Under the pieces are notes generated by a model. It made no database searches. It saw only the letters and a program-made list of their open reading frames with translations, and was not told the origin of the DNA. A stretch of 64,000 bases of DNA. It comes from Climacium dendroides (taxonomy: Eukaryota > Streptophyta > Bryopsida > Hypnales > Climaciaceae). The position numbers and the translations under genes were made by a program. Of the stretch, positions 20,611 to 32,680 are shown piece by piece. How positions within the stretch are numbered: position 1 is the first letter of the stretch; the number at the start of each line of letters is the position of its first letter. The stretch lies in the NCBI GenBank assembly GCA_950106755.1, contig OX467083.1:50172555-50236554 (forward strand), given 5' to 3'.

Positions 20611-23600
20611 CTATGCTTCTTCTTCCAATTCTGAAGCTTCCTCTTCTTCTCTATTGTCCTCCCTTGCTACTGAAACAAAGACGCCACCATCTGCAGCTGC
20701 TTGTCTTACAGGATCTAAGTCAAGCATCTGCGGTTGGAGCCCAACAAAGTTTGAGTCCCGACCCACATCTATCACACTAGGAATTGGCTGGTGCACCTCT
20801 AATTGCCCACGTCTTCCCCTAACGTCTGTACGGCATACTATTTTCCAGCCTTGTCTTCCTGGATCATCAGAAAAAAAAACTTGTTGTACATGCAACGGGA
20901 ATGCAAATGAGTCCGCATGCACTCGGCCATCCAAGCGGTTGAAGTTTGCCATGCTGAAGCCATATTGATCGCTCTTCATGTTTGGAAAGCGAGGATCTCG
21001 ACTCTGCTGAATCCAATCACACACAAGGATTGTGGTGCAATGATTCCTGTAGTCAAGCTCTAGAATCTCTTCGATGTAGCCCACGTACTCATTGGTTCTC
21101 TCTAGGGGTTGGCCATTGCGAACCCCCCATCGAAGTTGTTGAGAGAAAGAAGCCACAACACCTGAATCGCGTGTTACTAGTCCAGCTTCTGCACTACGCA
21201 CGCGCAAGTGCATTCCAAATGCATACATTTGGCGGTGCGTGATAGCAAATCTCTGTGGTGGTTGGCTATATTGCACAATATCCAAATGAACATTTTCACC
21301 TTCATCTTGAAGCATTTTTACTTTTGTTGTCAACCAATTAGAGAAAGGAGGCAAGTCAAGCAATTCAATTGGATAATGCACGGCCATTGTAGGGTGTCGT
21401 CGCCTGAAGTCCCTTCTAAATATTTCCCTCTCCTGCCATCTTTGTGTTCTTGCAGCAATGTACTCCCTGCATGCAAGTATACCAAAAATTAGCAAAACTA
21501 GTAGAAGAGACGGCTCAGGCGGCTCCTGTCTGCACAGGCGTTGACATGTATCGCCATGTCTGATCTGATGTCCAATTTCTCTATTCTGTGTCATGCCCTA
21601 TGTCCCCAAATACATCAAAACAGACATCCTCTTTGACAAATGACGAGGACATGTTCCTCTGCCTTTGTCTAATACAACATTGACCTGAACAACAAAGGAC
21701 CTATTGTATGAAAAGGTCATGGACTGCATGATCCCAAGATGCTTATAGAAGCTACATATATTTTGACTTTGGGAGACAAAGAATTCGTCACACTCACTGG
21801 CGCCATTCTTCGAGACATCTTGCATTGTCTAAGACAAAAGCATGTGCGAAGCCACGAAACTGATCGGACATCTTACGCTTCCGCTTGCAATTTGAACGCA
21901 GAATTTCATCATTCATGGTTGCATCCTCATCTAGGTCCCATACGCGGTGGGATGTTCCTCTATATTGTCTCATGTACTCTGTGCAAAAACCAAGTGTGTC
22001 CTCCATTTGGTACCCTTCTGCAATGCTACCTTCAGGATGCGCAAATGTTCTTACATAATCCTTCAATGTCTTCATGTAGCGCTCAATAGGGTACATCCAC
22101 TTGCAATGAACTGGGCCACATTTGAACAATTGTTGAACCAAATGTGTCGGAAGGTGAGTCATGATGTTTAGAAACGTTGTTGGGAACTCCTTCTCCAACA
22201 CGCAAGTGGCCATAACAACATCGCGCATCATTTCCTCCTCATCAGCTTCATGTACCTCTTTGGCACAGAGGCGCTGGAAAACTCTACTCATTTTGATTAT
22301 AGCCAAACGCACGGTTTCATCCAAGACACCACGAACCGCTAGGGGAAGGATCTACCAATGACATTGCACACATACACAATAATCAGTTTAGATTATGACC
22401 AGGGGCAGTGTAGGACAATGATAGAAGTCATTAGGCATTAGCCCTAACATGCACGAGCATTAGAATCAAAAACATTGGTACCCACGTCAATTGTAATGTT
22501 TGAGCAGATCCAGCTACGTGTTTATTTTGACATCACATTTGTGAGAGTGGTGTCATTTGGTATGTTTGAAGGAACATACTTTTGGATTCTGAGAGTAAAA
22601 TCTACTTTTTGCGCAATGACCACTTTATCAAAATTTCCAACAAGAGAGCTTTTTCAAGGTACCTGCTGCATTAGTACATGATAATCATGTGTCTTCATGT
22701 ATTGTAATTTTCCGTCCACCAAGCGCTTGTGAATGCTTCCCACATAGTTTGTGGGAGTTCTAATGTTCGATACAATTGCAATGAACTCCCTTCGTTCGTT
22801 AGGATTCAAGATGAATGGAGCATGTAGCATATAGAATTGGTCTTGCTGTCTTTGTGGGGCTTGCAACCAAATCTCTTCCCGAATGCCTAGGTCCTCAGCA
22901 TCCCTCCGACTTCCTGGACTATCATTCATTCCAAGTAAAGTCTTGACAATGTTTTCACACAAGTTCTTCTCACAATGCATGGGATCAAGGACGTGGCATT
23001 CCAACAAGTTCTGCAATCACAGACGCAATAATTCAACGCAAACATTTGTCAATGAACTTACATTACAAAGCAACCTAAACTTACAGTTCAAATGCTCATG
23101 TCCAAACAGTAGCCTCCAATGATGTCCATTCCAGCACTCTCTGTGACATCATACTAGATTAGACATGCCACATACAACATGTGCATGTCTACACTTGTTG
23201 CATGCGTCGTCTACCTTGACGTCCTCAGCATACAAAACATGTCAGAGACTTTATGTTTTACCTTCCAATAATCAAACTCATAGAAAGCACTCAAACGCTT
23301 CACCCCAATTGTATGCACTGGATCATCAGGTCCATTCTCTTTTCCGCCCATATCCAAGTATGATTGTCGCCATGCCGCATAGCAAATGACATCTTGCCCC
23401 GACATGATCCTTGGCACGCAACGGTGCTCCACCTTGCCATTAAATCTTCTATTCCGTCAATAAGGGTGGTTGCGAGGTAAATAACGACGGGCTCCACCAT
23501 ATACAATCTTCGAACCCCTTGTGCGTCCATTATGGAGCACATCACCTGTTTTTGCCATGCGTGAATCTGTATCTGGTCCACAAGAAGGGCAGCCCCTATA

Positions 23601-25052
23601 GCCCTTGCAACAAAGTCCTGAAATCAACCCTAAAGCTGGGAAATCTGAGATTGTCCAGAACAGCAATGCGCGCAATGTAAAACTTCGACTTCCTATGGGT
23701 TGGGAGAAATCTTGGGCTCCAACACCATGCCACAATTCATGCAACTCATTTAGTAGGGGGCGCATGAAGACATCTATATTGTTAGAAGTAGGTGACTTCT
23801 TCCCTGAAATCAAAATGCACAAAGAGATGAAGAATTTCTTGGTGACAAACCATGGCTCCAGGTTGTAAATCAAGATTAGCACAGGCCATGTAGACCAATT
23901 TGTGTTGTTCAACTTGAAAAGATTGACACCGTCTAAGGCCAAACCTAGACGGAGGTTGCGAATCTCAGAACCAAAGTTGCCAAAAGCGATGTCTGTATCA
24001 ACATGTTTCCATGCAGGGCTGTCCACAACTGAGCGCATAATGCCGTCATTGCTGACATGTTTTTTATAGCTTGTTAGCATGCTTGCTATCTCAGACAACC
24101 TCCACATGCGTTTAAGTCTAGGAATTAAAGGAAAATGCCGAATGACCTTGGACGGAACTTTGTCTGTCCCAAAAATCCAACGACCTTGGCCACACTTAGG
24201 GCAAGTGTTTAGGCTGGCATATTCGTCTTCAAAAAGTACACACCCATTAGGGCATGCGTGAACATTGTTGTAACTCAAGCCTAGGCGGCGAATGCTTCGG
24301 CGTGCCTCATAGTGGTTGCCAGGCAACTTGTTCCCCGATGGCAACAAATCCACATGAAGGAAGCGGAACAACTCATCAGTAAATTTGTTGCTCACATGGA
24401 AGACATTGCACATGTTCATTAGGATAATAGTGGCCGAAACAATGCTTGTCTTTGAACCTAGAAAGACGGCTGTGGTTACTTCTTGGTACAATTCGTCCAA
24501 GCCATCCATTGTGTCTGCAGCAATGTCATCCTCATCAACCCCTTCTTGCATAGGCCCAGACTCCTCGTGCAACGCATCCCCCCTATCAAAGGCCTCCATC
24601 ACCTGACGTTGGACCTCATGATATTCATCCAAAGGAGGAGGAACGTCTTCTTGCATATCATTTCCAACATCTGCATGAATGTTGCCTATGTCAGGTGCCT
24701 CATCTGAACCAACACCTTCTCGAACATCATCGTCAAAAGCAACATCCTCCACCCATAGACCTCGAGAGGGGTAGCCATCCGGGGGGTCTCCCCCAAAGAT
24801 GGATTCTTTGATGAAGGGATCCCGACCCACCGTTGCATGGTGTCGTCGAATAACTTCAATACTTTTTCGACATGAGCCCTTGCAATCTCTACAAGGACAC
24901 CTGTAAGAGCGTATGTTGTTCTCAGTGGCCACTCGCAACTCCGTTTGCAATATCAAGTCACCTATAGGAATGTGGCGTAGTGTGCGACCATCATCCGTAA
25001 TTCGTATGGTGGTTTGACGTCGACGTGCATCTACATTGGTACGGTAGGCCAT
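20611..25052 (-). CDS. Tnp2-type CACTA transposase, four exons, one in-frame TGA
   Basis: Exons I infer: 25052-23262, 23010-22663, 22351-21798 and 21466-20611, all with GT donors and AG acceptors; the joined frame is 1,182 codons plus stop. Domain order matches plant Tnp2 proteins: an N-terminal zinc region (CPCRDCKGSCRKSIEVIRRH), a C-rich knuckle (CPNGCVLFEDEYASLNTCPK), the Transposase_21 core (LRLGLALDGVNLFKLNNTNW, STWPVLILIYNLEPW, FPALGLISG), then across the first intron DYWK-NLLECHVLDPMHCEKN, then DUF4218-like (GPVHCKWMYPIERY, PEGSIAEGY) and DUF4216-like (YIEEILELDYRNH, VFFSDDPGRQGWKIV) segments. A TGA at 23457-23459, just after RNHPY, breaks an otherwise open frame; CGA to TGA by CpG deamination would explain it. 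The start could also be the ATG at 25082. It would cut and insert the element from the nucleus. Confidence 0.85.
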
Positions 25053-25163
25053 GGGCACTGTAGAGCTACTGCATGTGTACACAATTCATTTGAACAATTT
25101 TCACTTGGGTGGCAGAGCTCCTGCACGAAGACATCATACTTGTTAATACTTGCTATGCAAACA

Positions 25164-25295
25164 TATTGTCATGAAAGACGTCTTCTCTGACATCCTCCAC
25201 AACATTCTATATTTTTAGTGACATGATAATATTGTCATGAAAGACGTCTTCTTTGACATTCTCCACAGCATTTTAGATTATCAGTGACATGATAG
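25164..25295. repeat. Tandem duplication upstream of the transposase
   Basis: Two copies of a 66-bp unit beginning TATTGTCATGAAAGACGTCT at 25164 and 25230. Each contains a GACGTC core like the terminal motifs, so it may be an extra binding site between the two divergent genes. Confidence 0.7.
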
Positions 25296-25853
25296 TAGAT
25301 GTCTCTGCAAACGAGGATCATAGAGTGAAAGCCTTATTGTTCAAGTGTTGTTTGTATACCAAACATGCTTAGCAGGATTCCAAAATTTTCTGTGGTGTTC
25401 TCCAGTCTTTGGAAATGAGGAACGACGCAAACTAAGGGGAGTCATGCCAAGCTTCCTTGTCCATTTGTATCATTAATGCCTTTGCAAGCTCTAATTGACA
25501 TGTATACCTCCACCTATTATATGACTAGAAATTCTGGTCAGCTAATTCTCGAAGTGAGAAAAATTTCTTAGGGTCTATGTATTGAAATTTCTCTATCATG
25601 CATGTGGTTTTACTAGAAAACATGAAAATTACAAAGCACATGTCACGACTGATGTCTGCCGTGACATCCAAGATGACGGTTTACAGTACGGACCAAGTCA
25701 ATCCATCATGATAGCTTCTTCTGTACGTGTCTCACGTGGATTTGGCAAAAAGAAAGGCAAATAGTAGACTCCATAGAACAGTTGATGGGCGCTGCAGATC
25801 TCATTTGCCTTCAAGATTTCAATTATTAGAGCTATGTTGTATCACTAATCGGA

Positions 25854-26159
25854 ATGGCAATTCTCCCTGGACTTCGCAGCCGCACTAGGGTTGTACAATT
25901 TGCGGAGGCACCAACTCCTACTCAATCTGACTCGGATGCTGCAATAGTTTTGACAAATTTCATCTCACACGCAATGAGAAGTACTCCCCCGCGCTCGATT
26001 TTGAAAAAGCCAACGGAAGCAGGGAGTCGAAGGAGCACGCGCTTGTCCAAAGGCGATGACGGGCGACAAGCAGCAGCAATCGGAGCAGTAGCTCCCGTTT
26101 CAGAAGCGGCACCTGCCTCCATGGTTCGTGAAGTGCCGCCTCCTTTCTTTAATTTCTGA
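25854..26159 (+). CDS. Hypothetical ORF upstream of the second CACTA gene
   Basis: A 101-codon ORF (MAILPGLRSRTRVVQFAEAP) with a basic, Ser/Arg-rich stretch (RSILKKPTEAGSRRSTRLSK). It lies divergent from the transposase and before the six-exon gene, so it could be an alternative first exon of that gene or a small separate protein. No family is recognised. Confidence 0.3.
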   Translation: MAILPGLRSRTRVVQFAEAPTPTQSDSDAAIVLTNFISHAMRSTPPRSILKKPTEAGSRRSTRLSKGDDGRQAAAIGAVAPVSEAAPASMVREVPPPFFNF

Positions 26160-26685
26160 TGTGAAGATTGAAATTTTCAATTCCCCCACCAAGATCCAAG
26201 CCAGCAACGAGATTGGACCCGGAGCTTCCCTGCACCCACCTGCCGCGGTGTTAGGGTGCGCCTGACCCCGGCTATAGGGTCGGGTCCCGGGTATAGGCCA
26301 CCGTGGCAGCTTTAAGCCCGCCGTCTTGTCGTTGTTTCTCCCCTGTCCTCTGTGATGTCCTCGTCTTGAATTTGCTGTAGTATGCGACCTCCTCTCCAGC
26401 CCCAACTACCCTTGCAATATTCGGAAGTATCGCAATTTGTTTGTTTGATTCGTCAATTTCTTGGTGGTTGTCAATGATCATTTGATTGCGAGGGAAATTG
26501 CGGCAGGGTACGTCCAAATCAGTGGAGGAGGGCAACATTTCCGATTGGTGAACCTTTAAACTTTGTAGCGGTTGGTGTTTGGTGGGGGTTTGATTTTCTA
26601 GGTCTTGGCTCAATTGACTTGTACCTTGGGGTTCTTGTAACAGGAGGGTGAGTTTTTTGTACATTGGCGAGACCCCCCTAGCAAC

Positions 26686-29600
26686 ATGACGCGGCCAAGG
26701 CAATCGGGAAAGCGGAGGGGGGAGCCGCCTGCCGACTTCCAGGGTTCCGGTTCCGAAGCAGCCGCCCCAGTCATGCGGATGCGCGCTGAAGGGGAGCGGT
26801 GGACGAAGGCGCGGGAGGATCTGGGAGCCAGTTCACGGGGGAAGGAGATCCGGCAGCCGCCAACGAAACGAACCAGGGTTTCTTCAATTCCATCGGAGCC
26901 AGAAGAGGAGGAGGAGATGGATGTTGGGACGGAGCAGGAGCTTGAAGTATTTGGCAGCTTAGAACACAGCGTTGGCATGGCTGAACACGAGCAGTCGTGG
27001 AGGTAAGCAACCCACGTTATAACTTTTTGTTTGAAATTATTGGAAGTCGTGATGCAAGACAGTTGCAGGTGTGTTGGGTGTCAGCGGTGACATTTTCTAT
27101 AACAGGTATGCGTTTTCTCAGACGTTATTTTTGACGTCCCATATAACGCGCGTCCAATGTGATGTCAAAGTAGACGTCAAGCGTGACATCTCTCTGTTTA
27201 CCATGTCAAGAGGTTGTCACGGAAGATGTCAAACGAGACATGTTCTTTGATTCATTCCAGTATTTAGTGATAGTCATTTGTTTTCATGTTTTCTAAGCCA
27301 AAGAAACTGAACTTCAGTATAGTAGTTGACGTCCTCCTACCATGCTTGAGGATTCTTGTGTCTGTAAGGCAATTGCCCTTCTCTTGGTTGTGTGGTGCCA
27401 CCACAGGTTTCGGTAGTCAGTATAGGGTTTGACTTTCTTGGTCCGCTTTTTCCGAATATTTTTAGTTTTGGCTGTGTAATTTAATTGGCCTTCTATTTTA
27501 ATACTACCAAATAGAAATTGTTCTAATACTACCAACGAATCAGTACAATACTAAATTGGATGTCTCAGCGGACACAATTTTGGATGTCAAGAGCAATGTC
27601 AGCCACTGCCAAAGCAAGACTTGGCATTTACTATTCAACCCTAAACCTTGAACCTCAACTTTGAGAATTGATCTATATTGTTCCCTTCAGAAGTAGGTTT
27701 TTATGCTAACTTTGATATCACTTATGCAGCCAAGGCTACAACACTGATGACTCCAACTGTGACACCGATGAAGCCATAGAGGCTATGCATCCCACGGAGC
27801 AACGTAGAGGTGTTCCCCCTTCGACAATGAAGAAACCAATTGAACTAGATGTACAAGGACAACCACATGGATCTATGAGGGACACTTTGGAAAAGGATGT
27901 CAAAAAGTATGCGAAGTCCCTTGATCCAACAACCGGATGGGAAGGACAACCAAAAGAAATGAGGAGGGGATTTTTCAAGCGCCTCTACACGGGTTTGAAC
28001 CTTTGAACTACCCTTCCCCTATTTTCTGAATGCCATTCTTTCAAGTTCTCTTACCTTCCTTTGCATATGTCTTTTTGGATGTCCCAATTGACATCTTCTA
28101 TGATATGATCTTACCTATTTTTGTCCTTTGTCTACAGCAACCACCGAATGAATTTCAATGTTGAGTAAAGCAAGTTCTAAGCTGATTACATGTTCTCTCA
28201 GACTGGCAGATGGTGGGGGATTCGGATCGAGTTAGCGAGAAATGGCTTCAGCCCTTCATCACCAAAGTGCTCATTAACATGCGATGGAGAATTGGGCAAA
28301 TGATTGCTTCAGGTATGGACAGGCCCAAGGATATCAAGAAATTTTATTGGGACACGATCGAAGCTACGCGTGGCATTGAGGCAGCCCAGAAAAAGTCAGC
28401 CCAAATGCGGTCAATTTCGAGGGGGAAGGCTTCCACGACAACTCAACTGAAGGTTATTGAGAGAGAGATGGTTGCTCGCTTGGTGAGTGCGATTCTAAAC
28501 ACAAAACGCTCAATTGACCATGAATTCATTCCATTTCAGTACATGTGTGTGGATACTTGATGCATTTCATTCCATTTCAGTACATGTGTGTGGATACTTG
28601 ATACATTTCTAGTTTTGTACCAGCAAGTTCGATGGTCCCGCTGACGTCTACTTCAACATTCAAGATAGCAGGTTGCCCTGTTTTTGCTGACATGAACTCT
28701 GTTGTCTTTGTTGACATATTCTTCTTTGTTTTTACTCTACACCAATTAAATTTACCGTTGACCTGCTTTTGGGATGTCCTTGCGTGTGTCCTTGTATGCA
28801 GACCATGCTGAACAGCAGGAGGCCATTTAACATTGAGATAGATGCAGAAGTTGCTAAGGAATTTGCCCGAATTGAAGAGGAGAAGCATAGAGCAAAACCA
28901 AATATTGGGCAAGAGCTCGAGGACATGCGAGCTCGGGTGAGTAACCTTGAAGGTAGCATGGTTGAATTGAAAGGGAGCGTGGCCAAAATGGGAGACGACA
29001 TGACGACATCACACAAGCGCGTGGAGGAAATGTTTAAAGAGCTGATGCAGAACTTATCCTCAAGTTCAGCAGATGCATTTAAGCTTGCTTCCAAGAACTT
29101 CCTCCAACCTATGCTGCATCCTGTTGCCATTCCAGAAGTTGTAGCGCCCGTCATTCCCAATGTCCACGAAGATGTTGGAGGCAATGTCACTGCGGGAGAG
29201 GATGGTATCTCATTTGACCATGAGGCAGTCCTTCCAGAAGAATCCGGCCATGGCTTAAACCTACAACAGGACAACATCGCACAGGGAGAAGTGGAGGGCG
29301 AGAAAGAAGCAGAGGATGCCTCTGCGTTGGTGGCTAGCGATGCACTAGAGGAGGCAACGGGTGCAGTTGGAGTTGATGCCGCCAAGAGTCTAGGGCAACA
29401 TGTAAGTTTTTTGTCCTTCCATCAAAGGCTCAAACTTGAATTAAGTCACAATCTTTTCATAGGCTCTTTTTTTGATTTTTTTTATCTCTATGCCAAAAAA
29501 CATAGAAATCACTATAGTACTTGGATGTGCTTGAGAACTATATGACTGATCAATAGAATGGCTACGATTTTCATGTTGTATGTGATGTCATAGTAGACGT

Positions 29601-30059
29601 CTGAGTTGACGTCTCGAATGACATCCACATTATCATGAGAAAAAAATATATAAAATCTAATTTGCCATGGCTCATGCTGTTTCAGAATGATGAAGACATC
29701 CCAACAGAGTCCATAGGGCGCCCTCGGCGTGCAGTGAAGCCGAATCCAATGCAGAGGGCAGGGAAGGCGGTGGCCAATGCTAGCAAAGCATGTGCTAGCA
29801 CACCCCTTCCTAAACCCTCAGCACCTAAAGCAATTGGACTTCCAAAACCGAACCCGTCTACAGCAAAGGTAGTAAACCATACCTTTTCAATTGTTGTGTA
29901 TTTTGAATTTTGTCTTCTTCACCCTCATTTCAAGTGAGATTTCCTTTTAAGCCTTGTTTTTCTTAGAAAAGTCTAAACTTCCATTGAACTCTTCTAAATT
30001 GTCTTCCATTGTTTCAGGCAGCGACCACGAAGAAAGCTGATGCCCCTCGGAAGAAGTGA
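26686..30059 (+). CDS. Second CACTA gene, six exons (TNPA-like candidate)
   Basis: Exons 26686-27002, 27730-27992, 28202-28482, 28802-29401, 29686-29868 and 30018-30059 all have GT-AG borders and join in frame to 561 codons plus stop. The start opens MTRPRQSGKRRGEPPADFQG, followed by an acidic run. Exons 2-3 encode a Trp-rich helical region (GFFKRLYTDWQ, EKWLQPFITKVLINMRWRIG). Exon 4 has a coiled-coil stretch (RARVSNLEGSMVELKGSVAK) and exons 5-6 are basic and Pro/Lys-rich, ending DAPRKK. CACTA elements commonly carry a second gene for a protein that binds subterminal repeats (TNPA or TnpD class); position, orientation and charge fit, and loose resemblance to Transposase_24 proteins is possible. 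That assignment is inference; the gene structure is seen directly. Confidence 0.65.
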
Positions 30060-30779
30060 AATGGTGTGATACTATTCTCACAACCGACATCAAAGGAGGC
30101 TAGCTTTACAACACTATGTTTGTCCCATATAGGTACTCAAATGAAATATGCAGCTATTAGTTGTTTTTTCTACCTTAGACCAGAACATTACAATGTGTTC
30201 TTCAAAATATTTGTAGAGGAAGAACATCTTTCTTGTAAAGGATGTCCGGTTTCTATAGATCTTTAAAATTTGTGTCCATGCCTTGTGTATGAAGTTCTCC
30301 CTCATATGCATATGGAATGCGTCATGTTTCTCTTGATTTGCAATTGGAAAAACAAGACTTGGATGGGGTGGGCAGGTCATTCTTGTCTTTTCTTATGTCC
30401 TTGGTCATGTCCTTCAAAATTCAGTCATGTATAAGTTGTTGTCTATAGCAAACGTGGAAGCCATAGTTTGCACTCCGCCTAATGTTGTTCAAAACATGTT
30501 TCATTTGTTTCTATGTCAGCCAAAACATGTTTTTAACATGCCAGTGATGTCCTCGGTGCACACCTGCCTTTTTCTAAATGTTATAGTGAACAGAGCATTA
30601 ACAGTCACAAGTGGGAGTGCTTGTCCTTGATGATATCCTGAACAACAACAGGAAGAACACATGCATTTGAACAAACAAGGCCTTGATGTTCTTGTTGACG
30701 ATTTATGATACTGTCCTTGTTCCTTTACATGTCTACTGAAACATACAGTATAACACAGAAGACCGACCTTAAAACCCGT

Positions 30780-31226
30780 GATTGTCACAAATGATGTCAC
30801 AAAAAACATAGTTGCGTCTTCAATGATGTCACGCGCAACATCAGATTTTCACTAAAAGAAGCAGTACATAGTCCACGTCATCAAATGCCACGTCAGATTT
30901 TACGTCGTCCACGTCACCCTTGAAGGGGTCCACGTCACTATCCACGTCATATACCACGTCAAGAAGGGAATGGATGAAAAAGAATCCCATGTGGCACTGC
31001 CCGCCAATGTGGCACCCACGTGGAGTGCCAAATGGCACATTTTGGGGAACTTGCATTTCCATGTCTCAACCCATGTCAATCCAAAAACAAGCCCAAATTT
31101 GCATGTTTTTTGCAAAACATGGGGACGTTTTTTGCCTGTCCATTATAACGCATTTTAGGTGACATCTACGTTGACAGAAAATGGCGTTTTTTCTGACGTC
31201 ACAAAACTGCCGGTTTTCTTATAGTG
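30780..31226. repeat. CACTA right subterminal array and TIR
   Basis: Between about 30868 and 30962 the motif CCACGTCA or a close variant occurs about six times in under 100 bases, with further GATGTCAC, GACGTCAC and GACATC motifs outside it. The 14-base TIR closes at 31226. This fits a transposase-binding subterminal region. Confidence 0.7.
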
Positions 31227-31499
31227 TTCGCTAGCCTTGCTCTCTTACATGGTAAGCACGGAAAAATGAAGTGATCACCAACACAAGGGTGTGCACCCTC
31301 ATGCCGGGTCAGGGTGAACCCTCACACCTTCACTTCTCCACATGGAAAAAGAATCCTTGGAATTAAAAAGTCTTTTGTTTCCACCAAGCTTCCTTTTGCC
31401 TAAAACCAAACCATAACACTTTGATTTGCGACTTTAGTAACTTGTGCCCTCTATTTCATCCCAACCCTTAATTCTAGCGTGATTTGTGCTGAAATTTTT

Positions 31500-31960
31500 A
31501 GTTCAACGTCCCTAAACTAAAAAAAGGTTAATTTTTTTTTGTGATTTTGTGTTTTTTGCACGATTCGAAGGGTCTAACTAAGACTAAGAAAGACAAAATC
31601 AACACATGGAGTTGCTAAAATTCATAGATGGAGACTACTATCTATAGAAAGTTGATTTTTGGTAGTTTTTGACGATTTACAAGGGTCCAAAGGCCTATTT
31701 TGGGATAAAGAAGTAGAAAACAGCACACAAAATTGCTGAAATTCGAAGGTGAATAGTACTATGTGGTGAAAAACTAATTTTTTGGGTGATTTTGTGGATT
31801 TGGGTGGTCCTAAGCATCTAATTTGGAGTATAGAAATAGATAACAACACTCAAAGTTGCTAAAATTCATAGGTAGAAAGTCCTAAGAAGAGGAAACTAAT
31901 TTTTTGGGGTGATTTTGAGGATTTAGATGATCCTAAGGGACTTTTGAAGGAAAAAAAATG
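31500..31960. repeat. Diverged ~121-bp tandem repeats
   Basis: Units starting GTTGCTAAAATTCATAG or GCTGAAATTCGAAGG recur near 31611, 31733 and 31853, each followed by an AACTAATTTTTTGGGTGATTTT-like stretch. No coding signal is seen. It lies in the leader of the LTR element to its right, next to the CACTA end. Confidence 0.55.
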
Positions 31961-32656
31961 AAAAAACAGCAACCAACATCACTCCAAACAATTCCTTTTT
32001 GGGTGGGTTAGAAAATTACAAGCTAATGGATTACTACATGTAAACACAATAGCCATCCACCCCTTACCGTTCGGTGCACGTCTTGGAAGTGAAATTCTAC
32101 CTAGGAAACCCCGTACCGATTCCTAGATGGGCGGCATCACCCGTTCACTTCCAATTTCCCTTGGGCTTCCGACCAACGAGAGTGTACAAGGTTCCTTTTT
32201 AAGAAATTTTAATGGTTATACACAGGGTTTGGACCACAAAAGCCGGGTTTGATGAGGGTATGACAGGCAACCTGTAGTTCAACCTGCAACCACAAGCTCT
32301 CGGGGCTTTGGGGCATCACTCTCGCCACGCCTGATTTCAAACGACATACACGGTCCCACCGGTCATTACTCCGGCCTCACCGTGATACAAAAACGTCTAA
32401 TAAAGAATGCACTAAACAACACTCAAGAGGGTCCCGCCCAACAATGGGGGATATTTCCCTTGGCGTACATGTACATGTGAGTACATGAACTACACACAAG
32501 GATAACAACACCCACACAACACCCCCTACAAATGCGATAAACAAACAAATCAAAATAAAGAAAGAGAAAAAACACAATTACTCCACATGCTCCAAACATG
32601 CTCCAAGTACTTGCAAAATGCATCAACCTCCTTGTACCACAAGTGAGAATCACACT

Positions 32657-32676
32657 CCCTCCCGGCAGACACACCA
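32657..32676 (-). promoter_or_regulatory. Primer-binding-site candidate of LTR family D
   Basis: The minus strand reads TGGTGTGTCTGCCGGGAGGG just after a candidate LTR end TCACA. It resembles the Asp-tRNA primer site of Athila/Tat-type plant gypsy elements (TGGCGCCGTTGCCGGGGA) but is not identical. This supports a 5' LTR lying from 34454 down to 32681. Confidence 0.4.
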
Positions 32677-32680
32677 AAAA

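Larger units (their letters stand above)
17985..31226 (-). mobile_element. 13.2-kb CACTA (En/Spm) DNA transposon
   Basis: The left end CACTATAAGAAAAC at 17985 and the right end GTTTTCTTATAGTG closing at 31226 are perfect 14-base inverted repeats starting CACTA. Both subterminal regions carry many ACGTCA/GACGTC motifs, as expected for transposase-binding arrays. Inside are a Tnp2-type transposase gene (minus) and a second multi-exon gene (plus), plus a 290-bp tandem array. The flanking trinucleotides are AAT on the left and TTC on the right, so no 3-bp target duplication is visible. One nonsense codon in the transposase is the only obvious damage. Strand is given for the transposase. Confidence 0.85.
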
